Source: Pseudomonadota bacterium (GTDB lineage: Bacteria > Pseudomonadota > Alphaproteobacteria > UBA8366 > JADFVY01). From it: a stretch of DNA of 20,037 nt. The notes under the pieces were generated by a model. That model saw only the letters and a list, made by a program, of their open reading frames with translations. It was not told the origin of the DNA and searched no databases. This document shows positions 5,872 to 14,451 of the stretch, in pieces (the stretch's first letter is position 1; every line of letters begins with the position of its first letter). Location: positions 1 through 20,037 of the forward strand of contig JADFVY010000266.1 of the NCBI GenBank assembly GCA_015222795.1, in the 5' to 3' direction. Both the position numbers and the translations under genes were made by a program.

Positions 5872-6432
5872 ATGTTTATGTTCAAAAGTCTGCGGGGTCC
5901 GGCTTTGGCCATCTGCGCCGCGCTCGCGGCGATGGCGTCCTCGAACGTTTATGCCCAAGCTACAGAAACGGGGACGGCCAACGCCAACGCAACGATCGCC
6001 AAGCCGATCACGATTGTATCGACGGACGATCTCGATTTCGGCGTCATCGTGCCGAACGGAACCGGCAATGGCTCGTTGGATGTCACCATCAGCACGGCCG
6101 GTGCCAGATCAATTGCCGGCGATGTCGACGGCGCCCTGCTCGGTGGCACAATCGGCGCGGCCGGCTTTAAGGTTACCGGTCGACCCAACGCGACCTACGC
6201 GATTACGCTTCCGCCCGGGGCGGCGACCATCACGGCCGCCACCAGCGCCGCCACCATGTCGGTAGACACGTTCACCGAATCTACCGGCAGCACTAGCGGC
6301 ACGCTTGTTGTCGGTGGCACTCCGGGCCTCGGCGAGCACACTTTCACGGTCGGCGCTACCCTTACCGTCGGCGAAACCCAGGCCGACGATACCTACACCG
6401 GAACATTCGACGTAATCGCGACGTATAACTGA
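5872..6432 (+). CDS. DUF4402 secreted subunit 2 (probable major fibre subunit)
   Basis: The 186-residue protein has a signal peptide cleaved after VYA (residue 28) and then the DUF4402 pattern. It shows an N-terminal stretch with alternating small and hydrophobic residues (TANANATIAKPITI), the strand DDLDFGVIVP, FKVTGRPNATYAITLP in the middle, HTFTVGATLTVG, and the closing YTGTFDVIATY. DUF4402 proteins are immunoglobulin-like beta domains often found with PapD-like chaperones, as here at 7094. The strong sigma-54 promoter and ribosome site (AGGAG, spacing 6) suggest this is the abundant subunit. The N-terminal stretch could serve as a donor strand for the next subunit, which is inference from chaperone-usher logic. 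Confidence 0.85.
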   Translation: MFMFKSLRGPALAICAALAAMASSNVYAQATETGTANANATIAKPITIVSTDDLDFGVIVPNGTGNGSLDVTISTAGARSIAGDVDGALLGGTIGAAGFKVTGRPNATYAITLPPGAATITAATSAATMSVDTFTESTGSTSGTLVVGGTPGLGEHTFTVGATLTVGETQADDTYTGTFDVIATYN

Positions 6433-6509
6433 TAATATCGCTTCTCGGCGGGGAGGAGGGAATACGGGCCTCCCTGCTGGGACATCTTGGATTTCGGAAG
6501 GGGGTTGCA

Positions 6510-7034
6510 ATGACCGTCCGTAAATCAGTACCCGGGTCGATCAGGCGAGTCCTGCTTGCGCTGCTTGGTGTCGTGGCGGCATTTCCCGCGCAGGCAGTGA
6601 TGGAATCGGACAGCACAACAGGCCGGATCAACGCCGAAATTACGACCCCTGTCGCCGTAACCGAGGCGACAGATATGTCGTTCGGCTGGATGGCGCAACC
6701 CGCCAGTCCGGGAACGGCCCTGCTCACCCCGGCCAACCGGATAGTAAGCAGCGGCCTGGCGCTCATGACAATCGACGGCGCTTCGTCGGCGAAGATCGTG
6801 ATTTCCGGCACACCTAACCAGACCGTGGGGTTGTTGATCGACAACATCGCGAATTTCGGGAATGGGGCCCGGACGGTCTCCGTGTCGAGCTTCACCCATG
6901 ACGGTGGAACTTCGCCGGCCCTCGGCCCCGACGGCAAGGCGACCATCGACCTCGGCGCAACGCTGCATCTTTCCGCGAATACGCAAAATGGCCGGTACCG
7001 GGGCGCCTTCGATATAATTGTATCAAACAACTGA
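6510..7034 (+). CDS. DUF4402-like secreted subunit 3
   Basis: The 174-residue exported protein follows subunit 2 after 77 bp. Its signal peptide is cleaved after AQA (residue 29). The mature part has an N-terminal stretch (STTGRINAEITTPVAV), the strand TDMSFGWM, a central VISGTPNQTVGLLI, ATIDLGATLHLS and a final YRGAFDIIVSNN, paralleling subunit 2 throughout. The ribosome site is AGGGGG, about 6 bases before the ATG. The 6452-6475 spacer contains a GGGAGG/CCTCCC inverted repeat that may lower read-through from subunit 2. The role is inferred as a minor or adaptor fibre subunit assembled by the chaperone encoded next. Confidence 0.78.
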   Translation: MTVRKSVPGSIRRVLLALLGVVAAFPAQAVMESDSTTGRINAEITTPVAVTEATDMSFGWMAQPASPGTALLTPANRIVSSGLALMTIDGASSAKIVISGTPNQTVGLLIDNIANFGNGARTVSVSSFTHDGGTSPALGPDGKATIDLGATLHLSANTQNGRYRGAFDIIVSNN

Positions 7035-7093
7035 CTGCGTTAGTCTGGCAGGGGTTTGAAGTCCGGGATCGAAATTGAAAGACTCACCCCACG

Positions 7094-7981
7094 ATGCACA
7101 CGAAACATTTTTCCCCCTTGTTGTCTGGTCTGAGTGGGCTTGCTTTCCTCGTCGGTATCGCTTTCGCTGGCGGGCAGGCCTTCGCACAGGGCGGCCTCGG
7201 CAATATTACCGTCACGCCGACCCGCATCGTTCTGGAGGGACGGGCGCGCTCGGGCACAATTGCCCTGGCGAATACCGGCGCCAAAAAGGCGACCTACCGC
7301 CTGACGGTTATCAATATGCGGATGAACGAGACCGGCGGGTTCGAGCAGATTGAAGAAGGCCAGGCGCGCCCCGGAGAACAATTCGCGGAAGGGCTGATCC
7401 GCTATGCGCCACGCCAGGTGACGCTGGAGCCCGGCGAGACCCAGATCATTCGCATTGCCGCCAGAAAGCCGGCTGGATTGGCGGCGGGGGAATATCGTTC
7501 GCATCTGGTGATCCGGGCGGTGCCCGAGGCCGGCGCCGGCCGCAGCATCGAACAGAAATCCGGCGAGGGAGTCGAGATTTCGCTGGCGGTGATACCCGGC
7601 GTGGCCTTGCCTATCATCCTTCGCCACGGCGACGTCTCGGCTAAGGCGTCGTTGTCGGACATCACCTACGATCCCCCGCCGATGACCAGCGGCCGCGCCG
7701 GGGCGAGTCTGACCTTTCGTCTCAACCGGGCTGGCGGCAGTTCAATATACGGGGATCTGGGGGCGACTTATTTCGCGCCGGAGAGCGACGAGGGCGTTCT
7801 TGTTTCAGAGGTCAACCAGCTCGCGGTCTATACCCCGAACGATCACCGCATCGTGACGATGTCCCTGACTTTCCCCGAAGGTCTCGAACCTCAAAGCGGC
7901 GGCAAATTCGTTGTGATCTACCGGACGCCACCCAAGGACGGCGGCAATACGATCGCCGAGGGCGAATACCGCATTCAGTAA
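7094..7981 (+). CDS. PapD-like periplasmic pilus chaperone
   Basis: This is a periplasmic immunoglobulin-fold chaperone that would bind and cap DUF4402 subunits before export. Of 295 residues, the signal peptide ends after AFA (about residue 31). The first domain has VTPTRIVLEG near 40, IALANTGAKKATYRL, and the hallmark RYAPRQVTLEPGETQIIRI at 103-121 followed by GEYRSHLVI, corresponding to the G1/F1 edge that donates a strand to subunits. A second domain of about 120 residues follows. The ribosome site is weak. It ends the plus-strand subunit group 59 bp after subunit 3 and converges with the usher-like gene, with only 24 bp between stop codons. Confidence 0.87.
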   Translation: MHTKHFSPLLSGLSGLAFLVGIAFAGGQAFAQGGLGNITVTPTRIVLEGRARSGTIALANTGAKKATYRLTVINMRMNETGGFEQIEEGQARPGEQFAEGLIRYAPRQVTLEPGETQIIRIAARKPAGLAAGEYRSHLVIRAVPEAGAGRSIEQKSGEGVEISLAVIPGVALPIILRHGDVSAKASLSDITYDPPPMTSGRAGASLTFRLNRAGGSSIYGDLGATYFAPESDEGVLVSEVNQLAVYTPNDHRIVTMSLTFPEGLEPQSGGKFVVIYRTPPKDGGNTIAEGEYRIQ

Positions 7982-8005
7982 ATCCTGTCTCGGCCCGGAT
8001 CGGTT

Positions 8006-10954
8006 CTACAAGGCCCTGTCGATAATTATATCGACGCCACTGGCGATCGTGCCGTCGCCCCCGATCGTAACCGCCTTCGGCATTGGCGCGACCAGCCCCA
8101 ACCGCTGTATCTGCTCGGGATCCACCTGGACCGTGTAACTGCCGGGGCGCACCTGGTCCAACAGATAGAAACCGTCGAAGCCGCTACGGGTTTCGCTCAC
8201 AACCTTCCCTTCCCCATCGACAAGCTGGATGACGACGTCGGAGACCTCGCCCACTGCTCCCCCCTGTCTCAGCGCCACCGTGCCGTCGATTTCTCCCGTT
8301 ACCACGATCGGGAAATTCAGCAGCGCCGCCACGCCTGGACGAACGGGAACAACATATCCTTCCGGCTGAGCCAGCCAGTACGGATCTTCGAGGTTTTTCG
8401 GCGGCAGGGAGACCAGGATTTTCGTGTTGGGTGGCAGGCCAGTCAGCAGGACAACACCGTTTTCATCGGTTTTCTGCTTGGCCAGCCAGGAACCGGTGTT
8501 AAAAACCGCACCTTCGACGGGTTCGTCGCCGTCGCTGAACACACCATCCAGATCGTTGTCGACGAATACGTGGGCCGAGGCCGCGCCCTTTCCGGCGACA
8601 TCGCCAGAATACAGCGACCAGTCGCCGTCATGCGGATTGCGCGCCGCTGAAACGGAGAATGTCAGTAAGACAGCCGCACTGTCATCATCAGAATAGTTGC
8701 CGCTGAGTCCCAGCGAGAAAGCGTCGAACCGCTGGCTGACGCCGGCGCTGACGGTCGTGACTCCCGCGCCGAAGCCATGAGCGATACCCGTACGCGCGGA
8801 AAATCCCGAGCCGAACAACCATTCCCCGGTCACCGCCGCGGAAACGAGCTCCGATTCGGGCTCGATTGCATAGCCCAGGTCCCCGCGAATGCCGGTACCC
8901 AAAACCCGGCCCCCGACCAGGAAATTCCCGTTAGCACTGGTGGTGACCCCCGCCGTCGACTTGTTGCGCCGCCACTGAAAGCTGTTGGACATGGACAATC
9001 TGCCGAGCGCCAGCGACAGGCGATTTGCCAACTCCAGCTTGCTGGCGCCGGATTCACTCTTCTCATAATTGCCGGAAAGACTGAAAGGCAACCGCCGCCC
9101 CGCCCAAAGCGGCACGACCCCGTCCAGACGCCCTTCCGTCGTGCTTACGGGAAGATCGCCGTCATCCTTGATCTCCTCGCTGGAAAAGTCGTTATACAGT
9201 CCCTGTTCCGCCAAAAACACGAGGTTAAGCGGCAAGTTGAATTGCGTCCCCAGTTTTCCGGCGATCCCGCCTTCGTTGTCGCGCACCACATCAAATCGGC
9301 CGTACATGGGGCCGACACCGAACCGCAGTCCAAGTCCGCCATAACTCTTGCGGCCTCCAGCCAGGGGAATAGTCGCCATCGATGCCGCCACCGACAGGTA
9401 TTTCGTTGCTCCTACTTCAAGCTCAAGCGAAGCCCGTGGTTCACCCTGCAGTTCCTGGTCCGTCGTACTGAGTAATGCGGCGCTGTCCAGCGATACCAGC
9501 CGCTCGTCTTGTTGGCTGGCGGCGATCCGGAAATTGACATCGCCAGGCGGCACCTGACCGGGCCCTACCAGAACCCGTCTGGTTTCCTCGCGGTACTGGC
9601 CTTGCGGTCCAAAAAATTGCAGCTGGAGAATATTCACGCCAAACAGCAGCGGGATATCGGAAAATTCAAAACGCCCGTCGCTTCGCGAGACACGAAAATC
9701 CAGCAGGACACCGTTGCGATATAGCTCAACCTCCCAACCCAGCGGCAGTTCCCCGACGATGGTGCTGCTGTCGAACGTGCCGGTTCGTGTAAGCGGGAAC
9801 GAGGACAACTCTGCGCCACGTCCGAAACGCGACCGCGCGATCAACTCGACGGGCGGCGTAACAATATCGCCGAGGCTGTACCCCGTTGCCCCAAGGAAAC
9901 CCAGCATTTCGCCGTCCGGATCCTTTCGGCCCATCTGGAATCGCAGGTCGGAAACGCCTCTTTCCTGGTTGCCGCCGACGAACAGGCTGGCGTTGTGCTT
10001 CGCGAAATCGCCATTCGCCAGCAGTCCATATTGACTGTGGAATTTGCCCAGACCAGTGGAGTCCTGGCTGTAACCTGTTGCCGCATTGAAATTGACCATC
10101 GGCCAGGCCGCCCAGGCATAAGGCGCTTCGACTTCCTCATACTCAGACTCCTGCCTCGCGCGACGGGCCGCCGATTTTCTGCGCCGGGTATCGCGCGTGA
10201 TGCGTTTCTCCAACGGCAGGGGCTCGCGGCTGCGCAGCGCGACCAGCAGGTTACCCAGGTCGAACTCAATGTTGACCGGGAACCAGTCCGCAAGCAGCCG
10301 GGTATCCACATAGATCTCGTCTTCATGAAGCTCTACTAGCTGGCGGTTGAACAGCTTTTTACGTCCATCGATGACAACTTCACGGGTTAGAATATCGAGA
10401 GAAAACAGCCGTTCTTCGTCGATATACCATCCGTTCGCGCGCCCGTTGGCCGGATCGACCGCAATCGGAAATTCAAGCATTCTGGCAAATTCGGACAAAG
10501 GCAGCAGCAAGCCGCCCTCGTCGATGTAACCGAACATGCCGTCGGCAAGAATCACATCGCGTAACCGAACCTCGAGAATTAGAAGCTGATCGTCTGGCCG
10601 CGTTTTCGGCTTTAATACCTCCGGACGTCGATTACCGACGGCCTTCTCCAATATTATGGAATCGTCTTCGCCCTTTTCTTCCTCCACGGGATAAAGTTCT
10701 ATCCCGGCGCCAACTTCCTCTTCAGCTGCAGTGGGTTGCTCCGGCGCATCCATAGTCTGGCCAGCAGCCTCTTCCACCGCGCCCACCCCCGCGCCGCCAT
10801 CCGCACAGCCAACCAGCATCCAGGCAGCCGCCAGCATCGCCATGATCGTCCCCCAGGACAACCTACGGCGGGCGCCCCCGGTAGCAACACAAGATATTGT
10901 CGGAAACTCATGACTTACCGGCGCCAAATTCGGATATCCATTTTCATCGTCCAC
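8006..10954 (-). CDS. Usher-like outer-membrane assembly protein with lipobox and C-terminal CNA-B/Ig domains
   Basis: This is the likely outer-membrane pore for fibre assembly, 982 residues. In order: an N-terminal signal with lipobox LVGC (Cys50), an acidic linker, and a periplasmic domain at about 120-200 (LEVRLRDVILADG, LLLPLSEFARML) resembling copper-amine-oxidase-N-like modules. A basic linker at 250-266 follows, then a beta-rich region from about 280. It contains a usher-plug-like segment at 396-460 (GWEVELYRNGVLLDFR, DGRFEFSDIPL, NILQLQFFGPQG). The barrel continues to about 780. Two Ig-like domains close it: one at 792-885 with the SdrD-like VDNDLDGVFSDGDEPVEGA, one at 887-982 with a carboxypeptidase-regulatory/CNA-B pattern (GFDGFYLLDQVRPGSY). 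The start is GTG 10954 or ATG 10843; the latter has GGGGGA upstream but loses the arginine-rich signal start. Classical ushers are not usually lipoproteins. Confidence 0.8.
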   Translation of the reverse strand: MDDENGYPNLAPVSHEFPTISCVATGGARRRLSWGTIMAMLAAAWMLVGCADGGAGVGAVEEAAGQTMDAPEQPTAAEEEVGAGIELYPVEEEKGEDDSIILEKAVGNRRPEVLKPKTRPDDQLLILEVRLRDVILADGMFGYIDEGGLLLPLSEFARMLEFPIAVDPANGRANGWYIDEERLFSLDILTREVVIDGRKKLFNRQLVELHEDEIYVDTRLLADWFPVNIEFDLGNLLVALRSREPLPLEKRITRDTRRRKSAARRARQESEYEEVEAPYAWAAWPMVNFNAATGYSQDSTGLGKFHSQYGLLANGDFAKHNASLFVGGNQERGVSDLRFQMGRKDPDGEMLGFLGATGYSLGDIVTPPVELIARSRFGRGAELSSFPLTRTGTFDSSTIVGELPLGWEVELYRNGVLLDFRVSRSDGRFEFSDIPLLFGVNILQLQFFGPQGQYREETRRVLVGPGQVPPGDVNFRIAASQQDERLVSLDSAALLSTTDQELQGEPRASLELEVGATKYLSVAASMATIPLAGGRKSYGGLGLRFGVGPMYGRFDVVRDNEGGIAGKLGTQFNLPLNLVFLAEQGLYNDFSSEEIKDDGDLPVSTTEGRLDGVVPLWAGRRLPFSLSGNYEKSESGASKLELANRLSLALGRLSMSNSFQWRRNKSTAGVTTSANGNFLVGGRVLGTGIRGDLGYAIEPESELVSAAVTGEWLFGSGFSARTGIAHGFGAGVTTVSAGVSQRFDAFSLGLSGNYSDDDSAAVLLTFSVSAARNPHDGDWSLYSGDVAGKGAASAHVFVDNDLDGVFSDGDEPVEGAVFNTGSWLAKQKTDENGVVLLTGLPPNTKILVSLPPKNLEDPYWLAQPEGYVVPVRPGVAALLNFPIVVTGEIDGTVALRQGGAVGEVSDVVIQLVDGEGKVVSETRSGFDGFYLLDQVRPGSYTVQVDPEQIQRLGLVAPMPKAVTIGGDGTIASGVDIIIDRAL

Positions 10955-11231
10955 CCACGGTATGAATCAGCCTCCATACTACTTACGTATTTATCAAACT
11001 AAATATTTAATAAATTCGTAAGAATATCCACTATCGCTCACCTGTTTTCGCAAGAAACGGGCCAAAATTTCGGTTAGTGTCGATATTCGAGTCTTTGGAT
11101 AAACCTGCGCACAATCGGAAATATCGTTTGCGGCCCTATACCCGATCTTTACCAGTTCGTGCGATCATGGCCTGGGCACTTTGGTGCCCCTGTTTCAGCG
11201 GCTTGTTGTTTTGCCAAGGATTAAGAGAAAA
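10955..11231. other. Divergent region between usher-like and patatin genes
   Basis: These 277 bases contain an A+T-rich block at about 10980-11030 and a -24/-12 element facing the usher gene at 11050-11065. I see no clear promoter for the patatin gene. No gene is supported here. Confidence 0.55.
11050..11065 (-). promoter_or_regulatory. Sigma-54 type promoter of the usher-like gene
   Basis: On the minus strand TTGGCCCG-TTTC-TTGC matches the RpoN consensus except for C in place of A in TGGCAC, and GG and GC are 10 bases apart. It would start transcription about 80 bases before the GTG at 10954. An A+T-rich block lies downstream of it. Co-occurrence with the near-perfect element at 5773 in the same gene system strengthens the call. 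Confidence 0.65.
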
Positions 11232-12110
11232 ATGGGGCGCATACGCATTGGTCTGGCATTGGGAAGCGGCGTGGCGCGCGGCTGGGCCCATCTGGGCGTC
11301 CTGAAGGCGATCGACAAGCTGGGCCTGGTTCCCGATGTCGTTGCCGGCAGCTCGATCGGCGCGCTGGTCGGCGGCTTCTATCTGGCTGGCCATGCCGGTC
11401 CCCTGGAAGAATGGGCGCGCAGCCTTACAACATTGAAAATGCTTCGGTATCTCAAAATACCGCTGAGCGGTGGCATGCTCTCGGGCACCAGGCTGTTCAG
11501 CGAAGCCGAGCATTATCTGGGCGACATGCAGATCGGCGAGTTGAAAACCCCGTATGTCGCCATCGCAACGGACCTGTGGACCGGTCACGAAATCTGGCTG
11601 CGCGACGGCAAGTTGGTTGACGCCATGCGGGCCTCGCTGTCGCTGCCCGGCGTTTTCAAACCCAAGCGCCTGAACGGCCACTGGCTAGTGGACGGCGCGC
11701 TGGTAAATCCGGTTCCGGTATCGGTCTGCCGCGCGCTCGGCGCGCAGATGACAATCGCCGTCAATCTGAACGCGGACCTCATGGGCAAGGCGCATGAAGG
11801 CGCCCAGCCGCCCGATGAAAACGGCGATTCCGGTGACCGGCTGACTTCATCCTTTCGGCATTTCGGGCATGGCGAACCAAGCACATTCAACGTCATGGTG
11901 ACCTCGTTGAACATCATCCAGGATCGCATCGCCCGCAGCCGCCTGGCCGGCGAGCCACCGGATGTCACCATCAATCCCCGGATCGGCCATATCGGACTGC
12001 TGGAATTCGACCGGGCCGACGAGCTGATCCGCGCCGGCGAACAGGCCGTGGAACGCGCCATGCCGGAGATTCAGGACGCCATCGCGGTCTTCAGCTCGCT
12101 GCATGGATAA
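11232..12110 (+). CDS. Patatin-like phospholipase (RssA-type)
   Basis: This is a serine lipid acyl hydrolase of the bacterial patatin family, expected to release fatty acids from phospholipids or other esters. From the ATG at 11232 it has 292 residues. The oxyanion loop LGSGVARGWAHLGVL is at 10-24, the nucleophile elbow GSSIG has Ser41, and the catalytic dyad aspartate is Asp154 in VDGAL. I prefer ATG 11232 because it begins directly before the first strand (GRIRIGLAL) with AAGGA and AAGAG upstream. A TTG at 11181 would add 17 residues. It precedes an acyl-CoA ligase gene by 62 bp on the same strand, suggesting that released fatty acids are activated next. Confidence 0.9.
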   Translation: MGRIRIGLALGSGVARGWAHLGVLKAIDKLGLVPDVVAGSSIGALVGGFYLAGHAGPLEEWARSLTTLKMLRYLKIPLSGGMLSGTRLFSEAEHYLGDMQIGELKTPYVAIATDLWTGHEIWLRDGKLVDAMRASLSLPGVFKPKRLNGHWLVDGALVNPVPVSVCRALGAQMTIAVNLNADLMGKAHEGAQPPDENGDSGDRLTSSFRHFGHGEPSTFNVMVTSLNIIQDRIARSRLAGEPPDVTINPRIGHIGLLEFDRADELIRAGEQAVERAMPEIQDAIAVFSSLHG

Positions 12111-12172
12111 CGCGACGTCCGCGCCGTGGCGTGGTAGTAATCCAATTGGTGTGAAGCAGACGAGTAGAACCC

Positions 12173-13999
12173 ATGGCGTCTAAAATTCTGACACGCCTGA
12201 AGGCGTTGGCCGACGGGTTGACGGCTAGGCTGCGTGCCCCCGCGCCGCGGCCTCCTGAACACGCGCCCGAGCCCCGCCCCTACCCCTGGGAAGCCACTTA
12301 CCCAGACGGCATCGACTGGCATGCGGATATCGCCCCCGCGCGCCTGACCGATATTCTGGACCGTTCGGTCGAAACCTGGCCCGACAATCCTTGCCTGACC
12401 TTCATGGGCAAGACATTCACCTACGCGGAAGTCGCCAAACTGGTGGATCGGGCGGCCAGGGGGTTTCAGGATATCGGCGTCGGCAAGGGCGTGCGGGTCG
12501 GCATGTTTCTGCCGAACTCACCCTATTACATCATCTGTTTTTATGCGGTGCTGAAGGCCGGCGGCACGGTGGTCAACTTCAACCCGCTGTATGCCGAGCG
12601 CGAGATCGAACGTCAGGTGAAGGATTCCGGCACCAAAATCATGGTGACGTTGCAGCTTACCGCGACCTATCCGAAACTGGCCGGACTGTTCGACAATACC
12701 GGGCTTGAGAAAGTCGTGGTCTGCCCGATGGGCCATATTCTGCCGCTGGTCGCCCGCGCCTTCTTCACCCTGTTCCGGCGCAAGGAAATTGCCGAGGTTC
12801 CCGAAGACGACCGCCATATCACGTTCGCCAGCTTGACCGCCAATGACGGCGATTTCACGCCCATCCCCGTCGATCCGGAACTCGATATCGCGGTGCTGCA
12901 ATATACCGGCGGCACCACCGGCCTGCCCAAGGGCGCGATGCTGACCCACGCCAACGTATACATTAATACCATCCAGACCCGCATGTGGGCGGTGAACGCA
13001 CGGCCGGGCCAGGAAAAATTCCTCGGCGTGCTACCGCTGTTTCACGTATTCGGCATGACCGGCGTGATGAATGTGGGGCTCTATCTGGGCGCCGAGATCG
13101 TCCTGGTGCCGCGTTTCAAGCTGGTCGAAGTGCTGAAGATCATGGACCGCGACAAACCCACGGTTTTCCTGGGCGTGCCGATGCTCTATGCCGCCATCAA
13201 CAATTTCGATGAACTCGACAAATACGACCTGTCCAGCCTGACGGACTGTATTTCCGGCGGCGACGCGCTTCCCGTGGAGGTCAAGCTGAAGTTCGAGAAG
13301 CTTTCGGGCTGCGTGCTGGTCGAGGGCTACGGCCTGTCGGAAACCTCGCCGGTCTGCACCCTCAACCCCTTCGAGGGGGTCAACAAGCCCGGATCCGTCG
13401 GCATGCCGGTGCCCGGCACAATCATCGATATCGTCTCGCTGGACGACCCGGAAGAACTCATGCCAACCGGCAAGCGAGGCGAAATCTGTATCCAGGGCCC
13501 GCAGGTCATGGCCGGATACTGGAACCAGCCGCAAGAAACCGAAACCGCCTTCCTGGGCGGACGCCTGCATACCGGTGACGTCGGTTATATCGACGACGAG
13601 GGCTACATCTTCCTGATCGACCGCATCAAGGACCTGATCCTGAACGCCGGCTTCAACGTCTATCCGCGCATGGTCGAGGAGGCGATCCACCTGCACCCGG
13701 CGGTCGAGGACACGGTAGTCTGCGGCGTGCCCGACAAGACCCGCGGCGAGATCGTGAAGGCCTATGTCAAGCTGCGCCCCGGCGAAGCATTGAAACCCGG
13801 CGAGTTGAAACGATTCCTGAAGGACAAGTTGGCGCCCTACGAACAGCCCCGGCGCATCGAGTTCCGCGACGAACTTCCCGTCACCTATATCGGCAAGCAT
13901 TCCCGCCGCGACCTGGTGGCCGAGGAAGTGCGGCGCCTGAACGAGGGCCTGCCGCCGGTCGATGACGAGCCCGAGGGAAAACGGGCCGTAAATCCCTGA
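12173..13999 (+). CDS. Long-chain fatty acid--CoA ligase (AMP-dependent synthetase)
   Basis: This is an acyl-adenylate-forming enzyme that joins a fatty acid to CoA with ATP. Of 608 residues, the N-terminal half carries the phosphate-binding loop YTGGTTGLPKG at 244-254, followed by the substrate-pocket region around FLGVLPLFHVFG. The motif YGLSETSP lies at 386-393, the hinge GDVGYIDDEGY has Asp469, then DRIKDLI and NVYPRMVEE. The conserved C-terminal lysine is in GKHSRR (Lys575). Length and motifs fit the FadD group. The about 45-residue Pro/Arg-rich N-terminus before the core is slightly long. It is followed after 27 bp by an SCP2-domain protein, a plausible acyl carrier or lipid-binding partner. 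The chain-length preference is inferred. Confidence 0.93.
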   Translation: MASKILTRLKALADGLTARLRAPAPRPPEHAPEPRPYPWEATYPDGIDWHADIAPARLTDILDRSVETWPDNPCLTFMGKTFTYAEVAKLVDRAARGFQDIGVGKGVRVGMFLPNSPYYIICFYAVLKAGGTVVNFNPLYAEREIERQVKDSGTKIMVTLQLTATYPKLAGLFDNTGLEKVVVCPMGHILPLVARAFFTLFRRKEIAEVPEDDRHITFASLTANDGDFTPIPVDPELDIAVLQYTGGTTGLPKGAMLTHANVYINTIQTRMWAVNARPGQEKFLGVLPLFHVFGMTGVMNVGLYLGAEIVLVPRFKLVEVLKIMDRDKPTVFLGVPMLYAAINNFDELDKYDLSSLTDCISGGDALPVEVKLKFEKLSGCVLVEGYGLSETSPVCTLNPFEGVNKPGSVGMPVPGTIIDIVSLDDPEELMPTGKRGEICIQGPQVMAGYWNQPQETETAFLGGRLHTGDVGYIDDEGYIFLIDRIKDLILNAGFNVYPRMVEEAIHLHPAVEDTVVCGVPDKTRGEIVKAYVKLRPGEALKPGELKRFLKDKLAPYEQPRRIEFRDELPVTYIGKHSRRDLVAEEVRRLNEGLPPVDDEPEGKRAVNP

Positions 14000-14026
14000 C
14001 AAAACATAACAAATACGGAGTGTTAC

Positions 14027-14329
14027 ATGAGTTACGAAACTGTCGCCGCCGGAATACGCGGCCATTTGATGCAGTTCGCGGGCCTTGGTTACAAGGTGAA
14101 ATTCGCCTTTGACGAGGGCGGCGTCCTGTTGCTGGACGGCACGGTAACCCCGCCGACGCTGACCGAAGAGGACGGCGAAGCCGACTGCACCATCGCCAGC
14201 ACCGTCGACAATGCGGAAAAACTGATGAACGGCCAGTTGAACCCCATGCTGGCCTATAGCATGGGCCAATTGAAGATCGGCGGCTCGGTCGGCGTGGCGC
14301 TAAAGATGGCCTCAATGCTGGAGGGGTAA
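14027..14329 (+). CDS. SCP2 sterol-carrier-like lipid-binding protein
   Basis: This small single-domain protein of 100 residues has the SCP2 fold pattern: an N-terminal helix, a beta sheet around YKVKFAFDEGGVLLLDG, a stretch DCTIASTVDNAEKLMNGQLNP, and the typical end AYSMGQLKIGGSVGVALKM. SCP2 domains bind acyl chains and other lipids in a hydrophobic tunnel. The start ATG has GGAG six bases upstream. It is co-directional with, and 27 bp behind, the acyl-CoA ligase, so it probably holds or delivers the ligase's fatty acyl substrate or product. It lacks any signal peptide and should be cytoplasmic. Confidence 0.88.
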   Translation: MSYETVAAGIRGHLMQFAGLGYKVKFAFDEGGVLLLDGTVTPPTLTEEDGEADCTIASTVDNAEKLMNGQLNPMLAYSMGQLKIGGSVGVALKMASMLEG

Positions 14330-14337
14330 AAGCGGCG

Positions 14338-14353
14338 CCGGCTTTCGCCGGCA
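14338..14353 (+). terminator. Hairpin after the SCP2 gene
   Basis: GCCGGC-TTTC-GCCGGC forms a 6-bp GC stem with a 4-base loop about 9 bases after the SCP2 stop codon. It is followed by a weakly T-containing stretch (AAGTCTCGTTT), so it is a plausible terminator of the lipid gene group. Confidence 0.5.
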
Positions 14354-14369
14354 AGTCTCGTTTCACCAC

Positions 14370-14414
14370 CCCCTCCCAACCCTCCCCCGCTGGCGGGGAA
14401 GGGTTGGGGAGGGG
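14370..14414. repeat. GC-rich intergenic palindrome
   Basis: A 21-base arm beginning CCCCTCCCAACCC and its inverted partner ending GGGTTGGGGAGGGG flank a 2-base centre, with one bulge and one mismatch. It lies between the convergent SCP2 and DUF6134 genes. Palindromes of this composition are common dispersed intergenic repeats in many GC-rich proteobacteria. It could also act as a bidirectional terminator. Confidence 0.6.
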
Positions 14415-14451
14415 ATGGAAATCAGATAAACTGCCGGCGCATGCCGGTGCC

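Noticed and set aside
10915..10947. Ten-codon open frame (MKMDIRIWRR) overlapping the start of the usher-like gene, a possible leader peptide
   Set aside because: No strong ribosome site of its own and no attenuator hairpin behind it; short frames like this are common by chance.
13031..14269. 412-residue open frame antisense to the acyl-CoA ligase and SCP2 genes
   Set aside because: Shadow frame: the plus strand carries clear conserved motifs, this one none.
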